Assembly: GCA_930367215.1 (NCBI GenBank)
Contig: OV884060.1
Coordinates: 13,534,001-13,598,000 of the forward strand
Length of the DNA: 64,000 bases
Direction: 5' to 3'
Source: Pollenia angustigena
Lineage: Eukaryota; Arthropoda; Insecta; Diptera; Polleniidae
In this document: positions 34,345 through 45,070 of the stretch, piece after piece
Numbering within the stretch: position 1 is the first letter of the stretch
Layout: each line of letters starts with the position of its first letter
Translations under genes and position numbers: made by a program
The notes under the pieces: model-generated
What the model saw: the letters and a program-made list of their open reading frames with translations, nothing else
Told to the model about the DNA's origin: nothing
Database searches by the model: none

Positions 34345-34696
34345 CAAACTTAACAGTTATTTTTTGATTTTTATTTTTTTGAACAAAAATTTAAATAAAA
34401 ATCAAAAAATAACTGTTATTTTTGTTCAAAAAATAAAAATCAAAAAATAACTTTTATTTTTGCTCAAAAAAATAAAAATCAAAAAATAACGGTTATTTTT
34501 GTTCAACAAAATAAAAATCAAAAAATAACAGTTATTTTTGTTCAAAAAAACAAAAATTAAAAAATAACTGTTTTCATTTGACTTTTATTTTTTTGAACAA
34601 AAATAACAGTTATTTTTTGATTTTTATTTTTTGAACAAAAATAACAGTTATTTTTTGATTTTTATTTTTTCGAGCAAAAATAAAAGTTATTCTCTA
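34345..34696. repeat. Array of inverted ATAACAGTTAT modules
   Basis: Seven or eight occurrences of ATAACAGTTAT or variants (AACTGTTAT, AACGGTTAT, AACTTTTAT) are separated by ATTTTTTGATTTTTATTTTT or its reverse complement and GAACAAAAATA. Each module is itself near-palindromic, and the modules flip direction around 34390-34580. An isolated AATAACAGTTATA stands at 34209. Confidence 0.75.
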
Positions 34697-35329
34697 AAGA
34701 AATGTACGTGATTTAATAATTTAGATGACTTAAAATTTTTATTTTATTGTGTATTTATCATTGGAATTTCTTATGCACATTAAAATAATTATTAAAAGTC
34801 AACTAAATTATTAAAATTCACACGAAAAAAACACAACACCAAAAAAAATTAGCAGGCATTTTGCATAGATTCTGTGATTGGACCATGATTTGCATGTTTT
34901 GCCGATTTTTATTTTCGAACTTTCGTTTTATTTGTGGACAGACATGTTGGAGTTAATTAAGGAATTGTATTTTTGTATTTGGAATAACTATTCAAATCTA
35001 TAAATTTATTTATCTTAAAATAATCTTAACATTTTATTTTTGTTTTAATTTCAATACATATTTCTTAAAATTTAATTTTTAAATTTTTTTTGTTTGAATG
35101 TTGCAAGGCGAATTTATTACAGGTGGTCTTAAAAGCCCTGCTGATATTAGCTAAAATCACTGTTGGATGTCAACATTTTGTTTATTCTCTTTTGTTATCT
35201 TTGTTTCTGTTTTTGACATTGTACAATGATTTTACAAAAACAAATAGCTTGTGGTTTTTGTACGAGTTGTACTTGGTGTAGTACCGAGATTACCTGGGAT
35301 GAATTCGCCATGGAATGTTGTGTTTATAT

Positions 35330-35450
35330 TAAATTAAAAAAGCTTTTTGCTTTAAAAAAAGCTTTTAGATTTTAAAAAAGCTTTTAGCTTTTTAAAAAAA
35401 GCTTTTAGAATTTAAAAAAAGCTTATTATACAAAAGCTGTTAGTTAAACT
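35330..35450. repeat. Tandem AAAAGCTTTT modules downstream of exon copy A
   Basis: Four to five AAAAAGCTTTT palindromes are spaced about 20 bp apart by TAGATTTTA-type linkers. The same array, with its own substitutions, is at 51995-52085 beside copy B. On the minus strand it falls in or just after the expected 3' untranslated region. Confidence 0.65.
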
Positions 35451-35814
35451 TAAAAACTGTGATACCACACCTTCTTTTTCATAAAACAGGCAGGAATTAA
35501 CACAATTCTATTTCCGCGCGTTGATGAACAACGTATCTGCACTATAACATTATCTTTCTCAATAAAATTCGAAAAACCTCAATATGTTTTCGCTTTGCTG
35601 TTGCTTCGGTGTTATATCGTAGTAGATGTGGTGTTCTCCAATAATTTAAATCTTTTTTTTTTTGCCAACTTAATATACCTCTGTTCAATTAGCTTTTAAT
35701 TTTTGACTTCTTATATGTTTTATTTTTCCTTATTTGTCTTAAGTTGTTTAGCTTAAAGCTTCTTTTTATGATTTTATCCTCTATTTACTGTTACCAGCTG
35801 TAATTCATTAGATC

Positions 35815-35939
35815 TTAAACCATTCCTTTCGACATCATATGTACTGTATTCTTTAAAGCCTGACGTTTATTACAAAACCAAATACGTATAACTTCTCGCT
35901 CGTAGCCCAATTGGTGAGCTAAACCAGTGATCTCGGTGC
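35815..35939 (-). CDS. pdm3: Terminal coding exon of a pdm3/POU6-class POU homeobox gene, copy A
   Basis: The minus-strand exon follows the acceptor CAAATCCCTACAG and reads [31 protein letters not shown] and VHMMSKGMV before TAA at 35815. WFCNKRQ is the diagnostic POU-homeodomain recognition-helix motif (Cys at position 50), and the combination with TEI..LA..L.Y.REV places it in class VI (insect Pdm3, vertebrate POU6F). Pdm3 is a nuclear DNA-binding factor of neurons. The exon has 41 codons plus the last two bases of a split Gly codon; the POU-specific domain and the rest of the homeodomain must be encoded to the right, probably outside the window. Compared with copy B, one residue after KNTV differs (His here, Arg there). 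Downstream AATAAA-type signals (TTTATT on the + strand near 35719) are plausible. Confidence 0.85.
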
Positions 35940-37261
35940 CTGTAGGGATTTGAAAAACAGATAAAGTAGGGTTAGTGTCAAATGTTTATTATGATACAAA
36001 ATTAGATATACAAAAGCTCTACTAGAAAGTTTTAAATGAAAATGTGCAATTTTTTTTTTTTTTTTGTTAAGTCTAAACTTTAGACTCTAAAGTAATCCAG
36101 GGTTGTTCGTAAAACACTTAAAAGTAGCTTCAAAAATTTAAAAAAGCTTTTCCAAAAATAAGTAATTAAAATATCAAAGTTTTTGAACAAATTCATTATT
36201 GTAATCTAAGTTAAGCTTTAACTTAAATAGTTCTAGCCTTCCAAATATAAAGATATCATAATTTTTTAAACGTTTTAACAAAAGAGTTAAATAAAAATAG
36301 GGAGGAAACGATACGTCTTTTTGCCGATACGAGCCGATACTCTGAAAGAAATATCAGCGATACCGATACTGATTTATATTTAAGGGAATATTAACAAACT
36401 CAAGAGGAGTAATTTTTTTATTATACAAAATTATAGTTTAAGAGATTATTGATATTTTAAATTGGCATTAATTAGATTTTAAAAACAACGAATTGAATTT
36501 GAATTCATAGTAAATTTAAAAAATATGTATTTATAAGATTTTTGTATTTTTCACTTTTTCGCAAATCCATTTGAAATATTTTCTCTCAGTTGGGACGAAA
36601 TTAATTTGAAAACTTTGATATTTCTTTTAAATTTTGGGTATAATATTTCATTACTCCAGTTAACAAGCGGATATGCCTCTCTAGATAAATAAGAAGATCT
36701 AAGGTATCTCAAGACTTCTTCTTAAGCTGAACCACAGCGTAGAATGGACGAAGGATAATCCATCCCGAAATTTTCTTATAAGATTTTCACAGACTCTCCA
36801 ACGGTTAGTTCTTGTAGACTTTTCAGAACTTTTACTAGGTATAGGGGCGACCGTGTATTTAGCACTTTCGGAATGCAGAGTCATGCTAGGTAGCTCAATA
36901 AATAGTGTTTTCGATCTATTGTCTTAAAAATTTTCAAACTTTGTGTTTCAATGCTTTCATTTATTGAAATTGGTGACTTAGTAAATCGCTAATTTTTGGA
37001 CTGGATTTTTTGGTATTTTAAAATTAACTCACATTTACATTTTAACTTTAATTTGTACAAATCAACTGTCGACGAAAGTGGACAAAAAAACATAGTAAAC
37101 ACATATATTCACGGTTTCAAGACAAAGTCTTGACAGAAAGAATACGAAAAAAAAACAGAGTAAAGGAGGCAACATGTAATTTGAAATTGAAGTGATAATA
37201 ACAGCAAATTTCGAACCACCAGTACTACCGGTTAAATATTGATGTTTGACTGTTGGCCAAC

Positions 37262-37460
37262 GGGCACCGCAGTGGTGCAGTGGGTAGAACTCAAAGATCT
37301 TCCGACGATAGAATGTGGTGATTCTTGAAACATGTAAAGATCAACCCGGGTTCAAATCCCAGCTCCGCCAAGAAAAATTATCATTAAATTTTAATAAAAA
37401 ATTCCAAGTTGTAAAAATTCCTTCCCTCAGTGAAAATAATTTAATGAAAATTAAATTTGA
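37262..37460 (+). repeat. tRNA-derived SINE, best-preserved copy (head type 1)
   Basis: The head has a polymerase III A box (TGGTGCAGTGGG) and B box (GGGTTCAAATCCC) and closes with CTCCGCCAAG. The tail is ATTCCTTCCCTCAGTGAAAA and then ATGAGCTCAAGCCTAATTA. Box spacing and a ~110-nt head exclude a functional tRNA. The tail is shared with copies at 15537, 44858 and 57800. Confidence 0.8.
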
Positions 37461-37639
37461 TGAGCTCAAGCCTAATTAAAGAATATCAAAAAGTAGCTCA
37501 AAATTTTATTTTTATTCTCACAAAAATTATTAAAAATAAGCAGAAAAATCTTAAAACAAACAAGATTATTCAGTGAGAGATCGTTTTACTACTATGGTGC
37601 AATATTTTACTACTATGGTGCAAAAGTAAAACGGCTTAA

Positions 37640-37842
37640 GCTGCAGGTCCACACCAAGCGTTCAATGCGTGTATGCATCCGTCCAAAACATAGTAGTGTA
37701 AAATTGTATTGACAAGTTACACAGCAAACGCGTAGAATGCCTATAGGCATCGAAAGCATAAAGTAGGATTATTTTGTAGTTTAGCATGCTTCTTAAAAAA
37801 GCTCAAAAAAGTTACATAGAACACGTTGTGTGGACCTCCAGC
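37640..37842. mobile_element. MITE, GCTGGAGGTCC family (relative of 29526-30231)
   Basis: GCTGCAGGTCCACACCAAGCG is mirrored by CGTTGTGTGGACCTCCAGC. TTAA stands at the left, mutated to CTAA at the right. Confidence 0.7.
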
Positions 37843-38429
37843 CTAAGAATTAAAAGAAATTATTTATTATTTAGTTTGATTCTACGCTTTGCTTTTGAAT
37901 ATGATATTGCTCTTAATTCTAATGCAAAAAATAAGCATTGAAAATTGAATTATTTGTTCAAAAAACTATAAAAACAATTATCGTCTTATCGCCAATAAAA
38001 TATCGCCGATACCGACATATCGGCGTCGGTATTCGTTACGTTCCTAATTAAAAAGCCTCTTTAAAACCTAATATGCGCTTTTAACCATTTTTTTAATAAA
38101 CTTTTGAATATGAGCAGAACATTAAAACTGCTGTCTTAACTAGTGTACATTAAAGAACCTTTATTTTGCCCTAAATTTCAAAGGCAATCTGCCCCGTATA
38201 CCTTCAACGAATTGTAAAACGCTATTAGTTTTAAGATACCTGTATTTTGTTGCTCTGCCAACCTTAAACCCAAGTAAGAAACTGTTAAAAAATTGAATTC
38301 ATTGTCAGTTTTAGCTACATTCAAATTTCTAAAATGTTTCAAATACTTTAGTTTGGCTGCCACAATTAGATTTAAACAAACATAATTTGTGTTTATAGTT
38401 TTCCTAAATTTTTTTAAAAAGCATTATTG

Positions 38430-39489
38430 AGATACCGGTTAAATATTAAATAACTTAAATATTTTTTTTTACACTTTAGGAAATTTTGTAATAAAACTAG
38501 ATTTAGTGCCAACAAAAATTGAAAAAAAAGACATATACTGCCTATTTCACTAAATGCGAAGGAACTCTTTCTATCGCACAACAAAAGTTGAAACAAAACC
38601 AAGCGTTCTTTCGACATCGTGAAATTGGTAGTCAAAATTAAAACAATCCATCGAAAAATTTAAAAAGCACTAAAAACGTTGCAAAAACACCCAGTTGACA
38701 ACGCTGCTAAACTACTCTCACTCTTCTTCACTCTATCATTCTCATTTAAAGTTTTTCTTGCTCACGTTTTGTCTGATTTTCCTTTCCACTTCCTTTTAGT
38801 TTCTAGAAATTTTATTGGTGCGTGAACGTTTAAGTGCAAACTCTCTAATAAATTAATTAAATTAATAGAAAAAAAGTGTTAGAAAAGTATAATTTTTATA
38901 AAAAAATATAGTTTAAATGTTATTTCATTATTACATGAAAAAATAAATCAAAAAAGTTGCGTATTTCGTGTAAAAAATGAGTTGAAAATTTTTTCATATA
39001 AAGCAGAGTTATTATGCAGCGCAGTCTCTGTTGCAATGCTGCTTGTGTTGTTTAAGAGAGTCGCGTAGTTCGAAGATGGGCAGAGAGCTTATGCAAAAAG
39101 TGGTGCGTTTAAAAGTGAGTGTTGTTTACAAAGAAGGAAATTAAAGTTTTTGTGTAAAAGCAAAGTGCAAAATCAAAGTAAATAGTGCTTATAAAGGGGA
39201 AATGGAAATGTTTTTATTTGTGTAATCAAAATCAATTATGTTTATAAAAGAGGAAATAAAAAGCTGAGTTTATTTTGTATAAATAAAATAAATTTCAGTT
39301 ATTAAAAATGTCAATTTAAAGCAAAATAAAGCCGATTTTTAGAAAAAAATTGTGTAAAAAAATAAAATTATAAAAAGGGGTAAAATTATAAAAAAAAAAT
39401 TTAAAAATAAAGAAATAAAAATTAAATTAAAAATAATAATAATTAAATTAAATTCAATTTTCGAATACATAAATTTAATAATTTAAAAG
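38430..39489 (+). promoter_or_regulatory. Promoter-like block with possible non-coding exon, copy A
   Basis: A relatively GC-rich stretch in an AT-rich setting: CTCTCACTC repeats near 38715, GTGCGTGAACGTTTAAGTGC near 38818, and GCAGCGCAGTCTCTGTTGC near 39016. It ends at a strong donor, AAAAG|GTGAGT (after 39489); a second donor-like site, AAAA|GTGAGT, lies at 39112. The same landmarks and donors persist in copy B. It could be a first untranslated exon of a + strand transcript inside the last pdm3 intron, or simply shared sequence. No start codon with a supported reading frame is seen. Confidence 0.3.
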
Positions 39490-39619
39490 GTGAGTTTATA
39501 CTTTTTAGAATTAATTCTAATTTTAAATTTTATTTTTAATTAAAAATAATGTTTTATAAATAAATAATAAATAAAAAAGACAAATAAAGACTATTAGTAA
39601 ATTTCATATGGGTGTTTCC

Positions 39620-41698
39620 TAGGGTATTCATTCGGTTAACCGTCAATCGGTTAATCGATTAATTACTACCCGATTAACTGATCGGTTAATATCAAATTGG
39701 CTTATTTCGATTAACGATTAAACCGGTTAATTTCAGTCGATTAACCGATTAACCGATGCAACTTAAATTTCAATATTTTGTAGTATTATAACATTTTTTT
39801 TTTTGTGTTTTTGATTATGTAAATATACCTATGTGTAAAGAAAATATTTTTTTTATTCAAACAAGACAGGTGTTCAGTGCCAATTACAATGTTTTTCCAT
39901 TTTTTTTATCTTCATCATCGATCAGCAGGAATGTTCCGAAAAATGGATTACATGTTTGATTGTCAACACCTCCAAAAAACTCCAATGGCATAATTTAGTA
40001 TCTTATATGTTTAGAAAAATCCTGGAAAAGGACTGAGAAATTAGATCTACGATAAGGAAAAGAAATTTTTCCAAGTCAAGTTTTGTCAAAACTAAAGAAA
40101 AGAATCGCTTTAATCCTAAACATTTAAACCAAATTACTTTTCTAAAAGATTATTTTATAAGATCTCCTTTAAGTTTTGAAATAACTTCTGAAATTATCTC
40201 AGTTTATTTTTTTATAAATACTTATTTGGGTGATTCTCCAGGTAGTCACAAAGCCTTATGGCTTAAAATAATTACAAGAAATATATATCGTCGGCTAAAT
40301 ATGCAGTCCGGCTAAATCCATTTTTTATGTTATTGATATGCTGATGCCGTGTGGTAGAGAAAGATACGCCTCGTCGACCAGCATGTAATTTTTCTTCTAC
40401 ACTCAGGTCTCGTTTTATGCGGATTAAAATTTATGCGATTTTTAAAATAATGATTTTTTTTTTAAATTTTTACCGTTTTTGCAATTTTAGATGTTTTTAA
40501 GCTTTTTTACCGTTTTTAAATAAAACCAAGCTTGCATCACGATATACTCGTTATAGTTTATTTTATTTTGTGTTTTTTATATGCATAGCCGATACGTATG
40601 TAATTATGAGTGTTTTAAAACTAATGAAAAACACATAATATTAGTTTTACAACGAAGGCTAATTTCGATAAAAATAGAATAAAAAAATGAGGTGGAAGTT
40701 AGAACAATTTCAATTTAAATTCGTTCTTTCCTGGCTTTTACGGTACAACATTGTAATAACCACATACACGAGTGTAAAGAAATTTGCATAACTTTTAAAC
40801 TATAAGAAGTCCCATAATAAAACTTTTACAATTTGATAAGGACATTAAAGGCAAATTTAGATAAAAAAAAAAAAAATAGAACTAAAATTTTTTGTGTTTG
40901 ATTAGTTTTTATATATGTTGATTTCTTTTATGCGATTTTGTTTTGATTTTTTAATTAAAATTTGAATTTATGCGGTTTTTCAGAATTTTGGAAGGAATCA
41001 TTAGTTTTTATATGAAGCTAGAGTATCGTTTTATGCGAATTCAATTTATGCGATTTATTTTGGAACGCATCTATCGCATAAAACGAGACCTGAGTGTATT
41101 TAAGACTGAAGTGTGTAAAACTAACAGTATTTTTAATTTCCTATCAAGCTGGTCTGCTAATAGGGAAAATAAAACGTTTTTTTCTCTCCTGTAAAATGTG
41201 CTGAAAGTGAGTTAGCAGCTTTGCATAATAAGCCGGCGATATGACTGTTGTGGGCTACCGCTTATAATTTAGATTTCTTCTGTACAGTTATGACGAATCA
41301 ATGAACACAGCATTAAAAGTTTTATTTTTCTTTATTTTAAGCAATTGTAAAGTATTATTAAGGATATTATGACGATATGACTTGATAGCACACCTTGTGT
41401 ATTAATTGAAAAAATTTATATTACATATTTATGAATTGTTATTTTGTTCGCTCGTTTTAGTTCAAGAATTTTTATGTTTGATATGTTATTGTTTTTTTTT
41501 TACTAATAAACTCCAAATAATAAATAATTAATGCATTTTTATATATTAAAGTTACTTAACTTATAAAAAAAACTTGATTAATCGGTTAACCGATCAGAAA
41601 CAAAATTAATCGATTATTAACCGATTAAACCAAAACCTCGGTTAATTATTCGAGCGATTAACCGATTAAAGCAAAGGGTCGATTAAATGAATACCCTT
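39620..41698. mobile_element. 2.08-kb hAT element present only in segment A, with intact empty site in B
   Basis: It starts TAGGGTATTCATTCGG and ends TTAAATGAATACCCTT. GTGTTTCC flanks both sides (39612-39619 and 41699-41706). Segment B reads GGTGTTTCCAAAG uninterrupted near 56010, with a single copy of the 8-mer. Ends are rich in GATTAACCGATTAA repeats. There is no transposase. A TA-flanked MITE (40400-41096) is nested inside. Confidence 0.88.
40400..41096. mobile_element. TA-flanked (Tc1/mariner-type) MITE nested in the 2.08-kb hAT
   Basis: CACTCAGGTCTCGTTTTATG is mirrored by CATAAAACGAGACCTGAGTG, with TA outside both ends. The 697-bp interior repeats TTTATGCGATTT several times. Confidence 0.8.
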
Positions 41699-41769
41699 GT
41701 GTTTCCAAAGTGACGGTCGTTACTGATTTTCGGAGATTTTTTAAATAAAATTCCAACCGACCCAAATAT

Positions 41770-43085
41770 TAGAGTTGTCAGCCGATTAAGAATAATTCGA
41801 TTAATCGATCAAACAAAACCAAACTCTTGTTCGATTAATTTTAAAACGGCGATTTTCGAATAACGAATAAATCGATTAATTAATGTCGATTAATCGAATA
41901 TTTTTTTTATTTAAAAATAAATAAAAGCTTAGAATTTGATTTATTCTGATACGTTTTTACTGATAATTCAGCACATTAATGATGATTTTATAAAGGGCGG
42001 TCCAACCAAAACGCACGATGTTAATTGTAAATAAAGCATAAAGTTTTCAGAGAATATTTTTTATTGTTATAGAAAGATCTATAACAACTATGTTTGAAAC
42101 AAAATATCAGCCAAATGCTCGCCACGGCTACAGTGGCATACCTCTTTCCGATGGCCCATATTTTCAATTTATTCTGAGACAAAATGAAGGTTCTATATCA
42201 TTAATGTGCTGAATAATCTTATCCTTTAGCTCTTGAATTGTTCTTGGCTTATTGACGTACAATTTTTCTTTTAACACGACCATTGAATTTTTCGCGCAAA
42301 AGAGCGCAAAAGAGTTGGAACCACATATCTTCCATGTTCATATCGTCAATTTCTGGCTACAAGAAGTCCGTTATCATATCGTGATATCGAACACCATTGT
42401 CGAAGAAATGCGGCCTGATGACGCCACCAGCACATTTCCTACAGACCCGGTTTGCTGAAATTACCGCACAATTCGGCCGATTGTGGACACATTTAGTCGA
42501 TTATGCTGACCAATAAAACCATGAAGGACCAGAAATGCATTTGGATTTGAACGCCCATTTTCGTAAAAGGCTTCAACAAACATAACGCGCTGCTCAATTG
42601 TGTACCTTTCCATGGTTGAATTTGTCAAACATTAAAACAGAGAAATGTCAAATTAAGTTTGTCAAAAAATTGACAATAAAGTGCGACTCATAATTAACAT
42701 CGTGCATTATGGTTGGACCACCCGTTAAAAAAAATGTAGAAAAGTTAAAAAAATATTGTAGCCATAGCCCTGATTGTAATTAATCTCAATGCTTAGTAAG
42801 CAAAAAGCGTGTTAAGTACGCATAGAATTTAAAAAATGTATTTAATGTCTTATTAAACAAATATTTGACAAGCAATTATAAAAATAAAGAAGATTGTTGT
42901 AGATAAATGGAATGGAATGGTATCAATTTAAAAAACGTAAATTTTTTGTAATAATAATATTTTTTATTCGTTATTCTCATCGATTAATCGAATAAATTTT
43001 TAGCTTTAATCGATTCATCGAACGAACAAAAACAATTATTTGAATTAATCGAACAAAGTTAAAAGGCGAATAATTGACAAATCTA
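41770..43085. mobile_element. hAT element copy A, TAGAGTTGTCAGCCG ends, hosting a mariner remnant
   Basis: It starts TAGAGTTGTCAGCCG and ends GAATAATTGACAAATCT followed by A. The target duplication is CCAAATAT at the left and a mutated CAAAATAT at the right; segment B keeps both exact. ATCGATTAATCGA-type palindromes fill both ends. It predates the A/B separation. Confidence 0.8.
41992..42727 (-). mobile_element. Deleted rosa-like mariner, copy A
   Basis: AAGGGCGGTCCAACCAAAAC at the left is mirrored by GGTTGGACCACCCGTT at the right. The minus strand still shows transposase scraps: the start MERYTIEQRVMFVEAF near 42610 and a C-terminal part with LYVNKPRTIQELK-like residues, separated by deletions and frameshifts. 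The QQDGA catalytic motif is lost. Confidence 0.75.
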
Positions 43086-43344
43086 CAAAATATGCCACGA
43101 GGATTGTTCCATTTCGGACTTACGAAAGTTCAAGCAACGGTAGCATCCGAAAGAATTCATAAAAATTTCATTTTATTACTTTTTTGACCATTAAAAAAGT
43201 TACGGTCGGGACTTTATAAATGTGCTGTTTTCAAATGTCGAAAACAAACATCATGTATTGTAAAATTTTGCACAGGATATGTCAAGTAAAATATCTGATT
43301 GAATTCTTTGATTTTATTTCAAACCAAAGAAATTGGTTCCAAGA

Positions 43345-44857
43345 AAAAATTTTTTTTTTAAGTAACGGTCGCTACATTATAAAAAGTTAAAAGTTTTTTG
43401 TGTCTGAATTCATTTATTATGGGTAACAAAAATATTTTTGTTAGTATGTATAATGAAAATTAAAGTTAATCTTTCGGAAAATGACACATACATTTATTTT
43501 GTACAATATTAGCGGAAAAATAAATTCAAAATAATAATTTAATTTTTGAGCTATATGGGGTAATTTTTTGTGGAAACACCCATATATTTTTTCTGGAAAT
43601 AAAGTTCTTGTCGATAGTAAAAGTGATGCCATGACTCAGAATTACTTTCTAAGCTATTGAAACAAAAGCATCCGTCTGTTTATATGTTCATACGAAGCTT
43701 GTAATCAGGTTAAAATCAAAATATGGGATTTTTATTAGCATGCATTTTTTAAAACTTCTCTAGATATCGCTCATTTGCTGCAACGTCATCACAACTCAAA
43801 AAAATAATTTTTTGAAAGTGATGCATAATTGTTCGCTATGACGACCAGGGTTCTTACTTTAAGCCCGATTTTATTTAATTTTTTAAGTTCTAAGCACTGT
43901 TTTTATCTCAATACGTTTATAGAAATTGTTGGTAGGTCAAATATTATAAAAAAAAAACAAATTTTTGGGGATTTTGGAAAGCTTATTTTTTGGAATTTTG
44001 GGATTCATGCTGTTCTGTCTTTTCGTTTTTGCTGATGTACGTAAGACATAGAAATATTAATTCCAGACCCACCTTTTAGTATACCGATAGCCTCAAAATC
44101 AATTTCTGAATCGCTCTTGCCATGTCCGTCCATGTAACCTTGCAGGCAAAATACATGTCACAATTTCGGAAATAATTTGATGGAATTTGAACACACGTTT
44201 CAGTTGTCATAAGGAAGAAAATGGTGAGAATTGGCCTATAAAAAGGCCAATATTCATCTTATAATGTAAGTATTTAGAATTAATTAAGAAGAAAAAAGAT
44301 TTATTTTAATCTTAATTACCACCCCAAATTTTATTAGAATCGACCTATATGGTCATTGCAAACATTTGACTGGCACGTCCAGAATGGACCCGTCCCTAAA
44401 ATTGTCAAGAAAATCTCATATTTGATGTAGATAACTATAAATAATATTAAGGACAAATAACACTTATCAATAAATATTGGGAATTTAGCACATCATAATA
44501 AATGAATAAAAATTGTTTTATTCCCGAAAATAACGTTGAACATTTATGTATATCGTTATCTAACACGCAAAAGGCAGAGGTTTTCACGGACAGGTTGCCC
44601 TTACGTTTCGATTGTTACCACACAATATCTTTAGAGGGATTGGCCGTTGAACACTCAACGCCGATGACGACTGCTGGCAGTCAATAGTCAAACATCAATC
44701 TTCAAACCAAATGGTATTTAACCCTTTGTTAGAACGAAATTAGTTTTGTATGATTATCTATTTAAATTGATTTACATATTCTTCCTTACTTCTGCTTTTT
44801 CCTACTTTTTGTCAAGAATTATTTTTGAAGTCCAAAGTACATTTTTAAATTTTTTTG
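43345..44857. other. 1.5-kb block present only in segment A
   Basis: Segment B passes from the A-equivalent of about 43345 directly to the SINE at 44858. The block contains decayed repeat sequence (44090-44220 resembles 5590-5720) and an inverted partial SINE head (44578-44690). No gene is supported. The SINE sequences at the boundary suggest a deletion in B, or an insertion in A next to the SINE. Confidence 0.5.
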
Positions 44858-45070
44858 TTTTGTCGGCAAAACCCTGTGTAGAGATTGTGTGGTTACAATT
44901 GAAACATAAGGGCAATTTGCCCGTGAAAACGTGGGTTCGATTTCCAGCTCAGTCAAGAATGAAAAATTGCCAATAAATTTTGATTCATTTCATGTTGGAA
45001 AGTTCCTTTCTTCATAAAAATAATTTAATGAGAATTTAATTCAATGAACTTTAGCCTGATTAAAATATCA
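44858..45070 (+). repeat. tRNA-derived SINE (head type 2), copy A
   Basis: Head GGCAAAACCCTGTGTAGAGA with B-box-like GGGTTCGATTTCC, junction CAGTCAAGAATGAAAA, tail TTCCTTTCTTCATAAAAATA. The ortholog in B is 57800-57995. Confidence 0.75.

Larger units (their letters stand above)
36300..38046. mobile_element. 1.75-kb TIR element present only in segment A
   Basis: Left end AGGAAACGATACGTC and right end GGTATTCGTTACGTTCCT are imperfect inverted repeats, with CGATAC-rich subterminal regions. Segment B lacks the whole block: its equivalent of 38047 continues directly at about 52930. It contains a SINE (37262-37460) and a MITE (37640-37842). No transposase is seen. Confidence 0.65.

Noticed and set aside
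37262..37375. Possible tRNA gene (good A and B boxes)
   Set aside because: The head is about 110 nt, no acceptor stem closes around it, and it continues into the SINE tail shared with other copies; it is a SINE promoter, not a tRNA.
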